Under the pieces are notes generated by a model. It saw only the letters and a list, made by a program, of their open reading frames with translations. It was not told the origin of the DNA and searched no databases. The translations under genes were made by a program, and so were the position numbers. From an uncultured Flavobacteriaceae bacterium (GTDB lineage: Bacteria; Bacteroidota; Bacteroidia; Flavobacteriales; Flavobacteriaceae), in assembly GCA_947494565.1 (NCBI GenBank), contig CANLVG010000011.1, positions 145,733 to 209,732 on the forward strand: 64,000 nucleotides of DNA, in the 5' to 3' direction. This document shows positions 63,345-64,000 of this stretch, piece by piece; within the stretch, counting starts at the first letter, position 1, and each line of letters begins with the position of its first letter.

Positions 63345-64000
63345 ATGAAGAAACTATTACATGATGTGAACGGCCCTGAAGCGGGCATAATGCGTTTTGG
63401 ATGGAACCAAGTACTTGCACTGTGCTTGATGGTCTTTTTGCCGATTTTCGGTATGGCCAATAACGATCTAAATCCTGGGATTTTGGTCCAGGAGGAAATA
63501 AACGGCGGTACACTTTCTGAGGATCCCTTCCATTTCTGCGTAGGTGATGGCGAGGCCGACCATGTGAGCAAGGTCAGTGTAGAAGGCGCCAGTGGCCCTA
63601 ACATGCAATGGGTAGTTACCGACGAGGACGGTAAAATATTAGGACTTCCCCCAACGCCCGAGGCAGTGAATTTCGATGGTGCAGGGCCGGGCATCTGCCT
63701 GATTTGGCATTTGAGCTACGCAGATGGCCTTACAGGTCTTGAGGCGGGTAACAACGCTCTCACCGATCTAATTGGTGAGTACGATCTTTCGGATGATAAT
63801 GTCCGTGTCTACCGGGCTCAACCCGAGGCGGGCGAGCTTTTGGGCGGACCTTTCTCCTTCGACGTCGACGGTACCCCCGATATGGTATCCGGTCTTTCCC
63901 TTGAGGGCGAGCGCATGGGCAGCAACAGTACGTTCGTGATCACTGACGACCAGGGCAAGATATTGGGTCTTCCCCCGACGCTCGAAGCGGTCGAGGGCGT
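63345..64000 (+). CDS. Large exported protein with 108-residue repeats (partial)
   Basis: The gene begins at ATG 63345 and leaves the window; 218 residues are seen. An unusual N terminus of about 20 polar residues precedes the hydrophobic signal-like segment (WNQVLALCLMVFLPIFGMAN, about 20-39). The mature part is built from units that repeat every 108 residues: GKILGLPPT occurs at about 96 and again at about 204, and the DNA copies are 324 bp apart. Each unit has GGPFSF, GDGEADHV, GLSLEGERM-type strands. The DNA is G+C-richer than its neighbours. Function unknown; a giant surface or adhesin-like protein is likely. Confidence 0.78.
   Translation, partial: MKKLLHDVNGPEAGIMRFGWNQVLALCLMVFLPIFGMANNDLNPGILVQEEINGGTLSEDPFHFCVGDGEADHVSKVSVEGASGPNMQWVVTDEDGKILGLPPTPEAVNFDGAGPGICLIWHLSYADGLTGLEAGNNALTDLIGEYDLSDDNVRVYRAQPEAGELLGGPFSFDVDGTPDMVSGLSLEGERMGSNSTFVITDDQGKILGLPPTLEAVEG

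Noticed and set aside
63329..63694. Minus-strand frame of 121 codons at the right edge
   Set aside because: It is antisense to the 108-residue repeat protein, whose frame has a signal peptide and internal repeats.

Overview
The window is about 64 kb of a bacterial chromosome that reads as a member of the Bacteroidota, family Flavobacteriaceae, most probably a marine genus. This is an inference from several independent marks: a fused LpxC-FabZ gene, a fused HisB and a fused HisIE, a PorX-type response regulator with a PglZ domain (type IX secretion regulation), a TonB-dependent receptor followed by a DUF4249 lipoprotein, many Cys-lipoproteins, promoters with the Bacteroidota -7 motif TAnnTTTG, almost no Shine-Dalgarno sites, and frequent TTG starts. 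No rRNA, tRNA, CRISPR array, insertion sequence, phage gene or integrase was seen. Most of the window is core chromosome, with a few accessory-looking genes.

Left part (1-23.6 kb): a partial ureohydrolase (agmatinase type) diverges from ychF; then an EamA transporter, a lipoprotein with LRR-like repeats, the topoisomerase IV pair parE-parC, mscL, a di-iron sterol-desaturase-type hydroxylase, an ACT protein, a TerC protein, a small lipoprotein, an M14 carboxypeptidase, an Lrp/AsnC regulator, a DinB protein, aroB, proline dehydrogenase, alanine dehydrogenase, membrane and periplasmic proteins of unknown function, a 49-residue lipoprotein, tsaE and porX.

Middle (23.8-44.4 kb): an HD phosphohydrolase, a lipid A block (lpxD, lpxC-fabZ, lpxA) running into efp, a second LpxD-like gene and sucD; fabG, a YbjQ protein, a 33-residue membrane miniprotein abutting a large VWA membrane protein, and a prohibitin-like protein. 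Next comes a complete histidine operon, hisG-D-C-B-H-A-F-IE, preceded by a leader peptide with three His codons and an intrinsic terminator (a translational attenuator). Four non-his genes (three GNAT acetyltransferases and a DinB/DUF1572 protein) are interleaved in it.

Right part (44.4-64 kb): an ECF sigma factor, an anti-sigma-like protein, two surface beta-strand proteins (DUF4097-like and DUF2807-like) and an outer-membrane barrel form a likely envelope-sensing module. Then follow a metallophosphoesterase lipoprotein, an NAD(P)-binding SDR, an NTF2-like protein, a TonB receptor plus DUF4249 pair, a carbohydrate-binding-like lipoprotein with an acidic linker, a DUF418 membrane protein, a DUF1853 protein, a VWA / unknown / AAA-ATPase cassette, an OmpR-type two-component system, and the start of a large exported protein built from 108-residue repeats that runs off the window.

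No clear-cut new defence or metabolic system was found. The best leads are the his attenuator with its interleaved genes, the VWA-AAA cassette with a small partner of unknown function, the sigma-factor envelope module, the 108-residue repeat protein, and two miniproteins of 49 and 33 residues.
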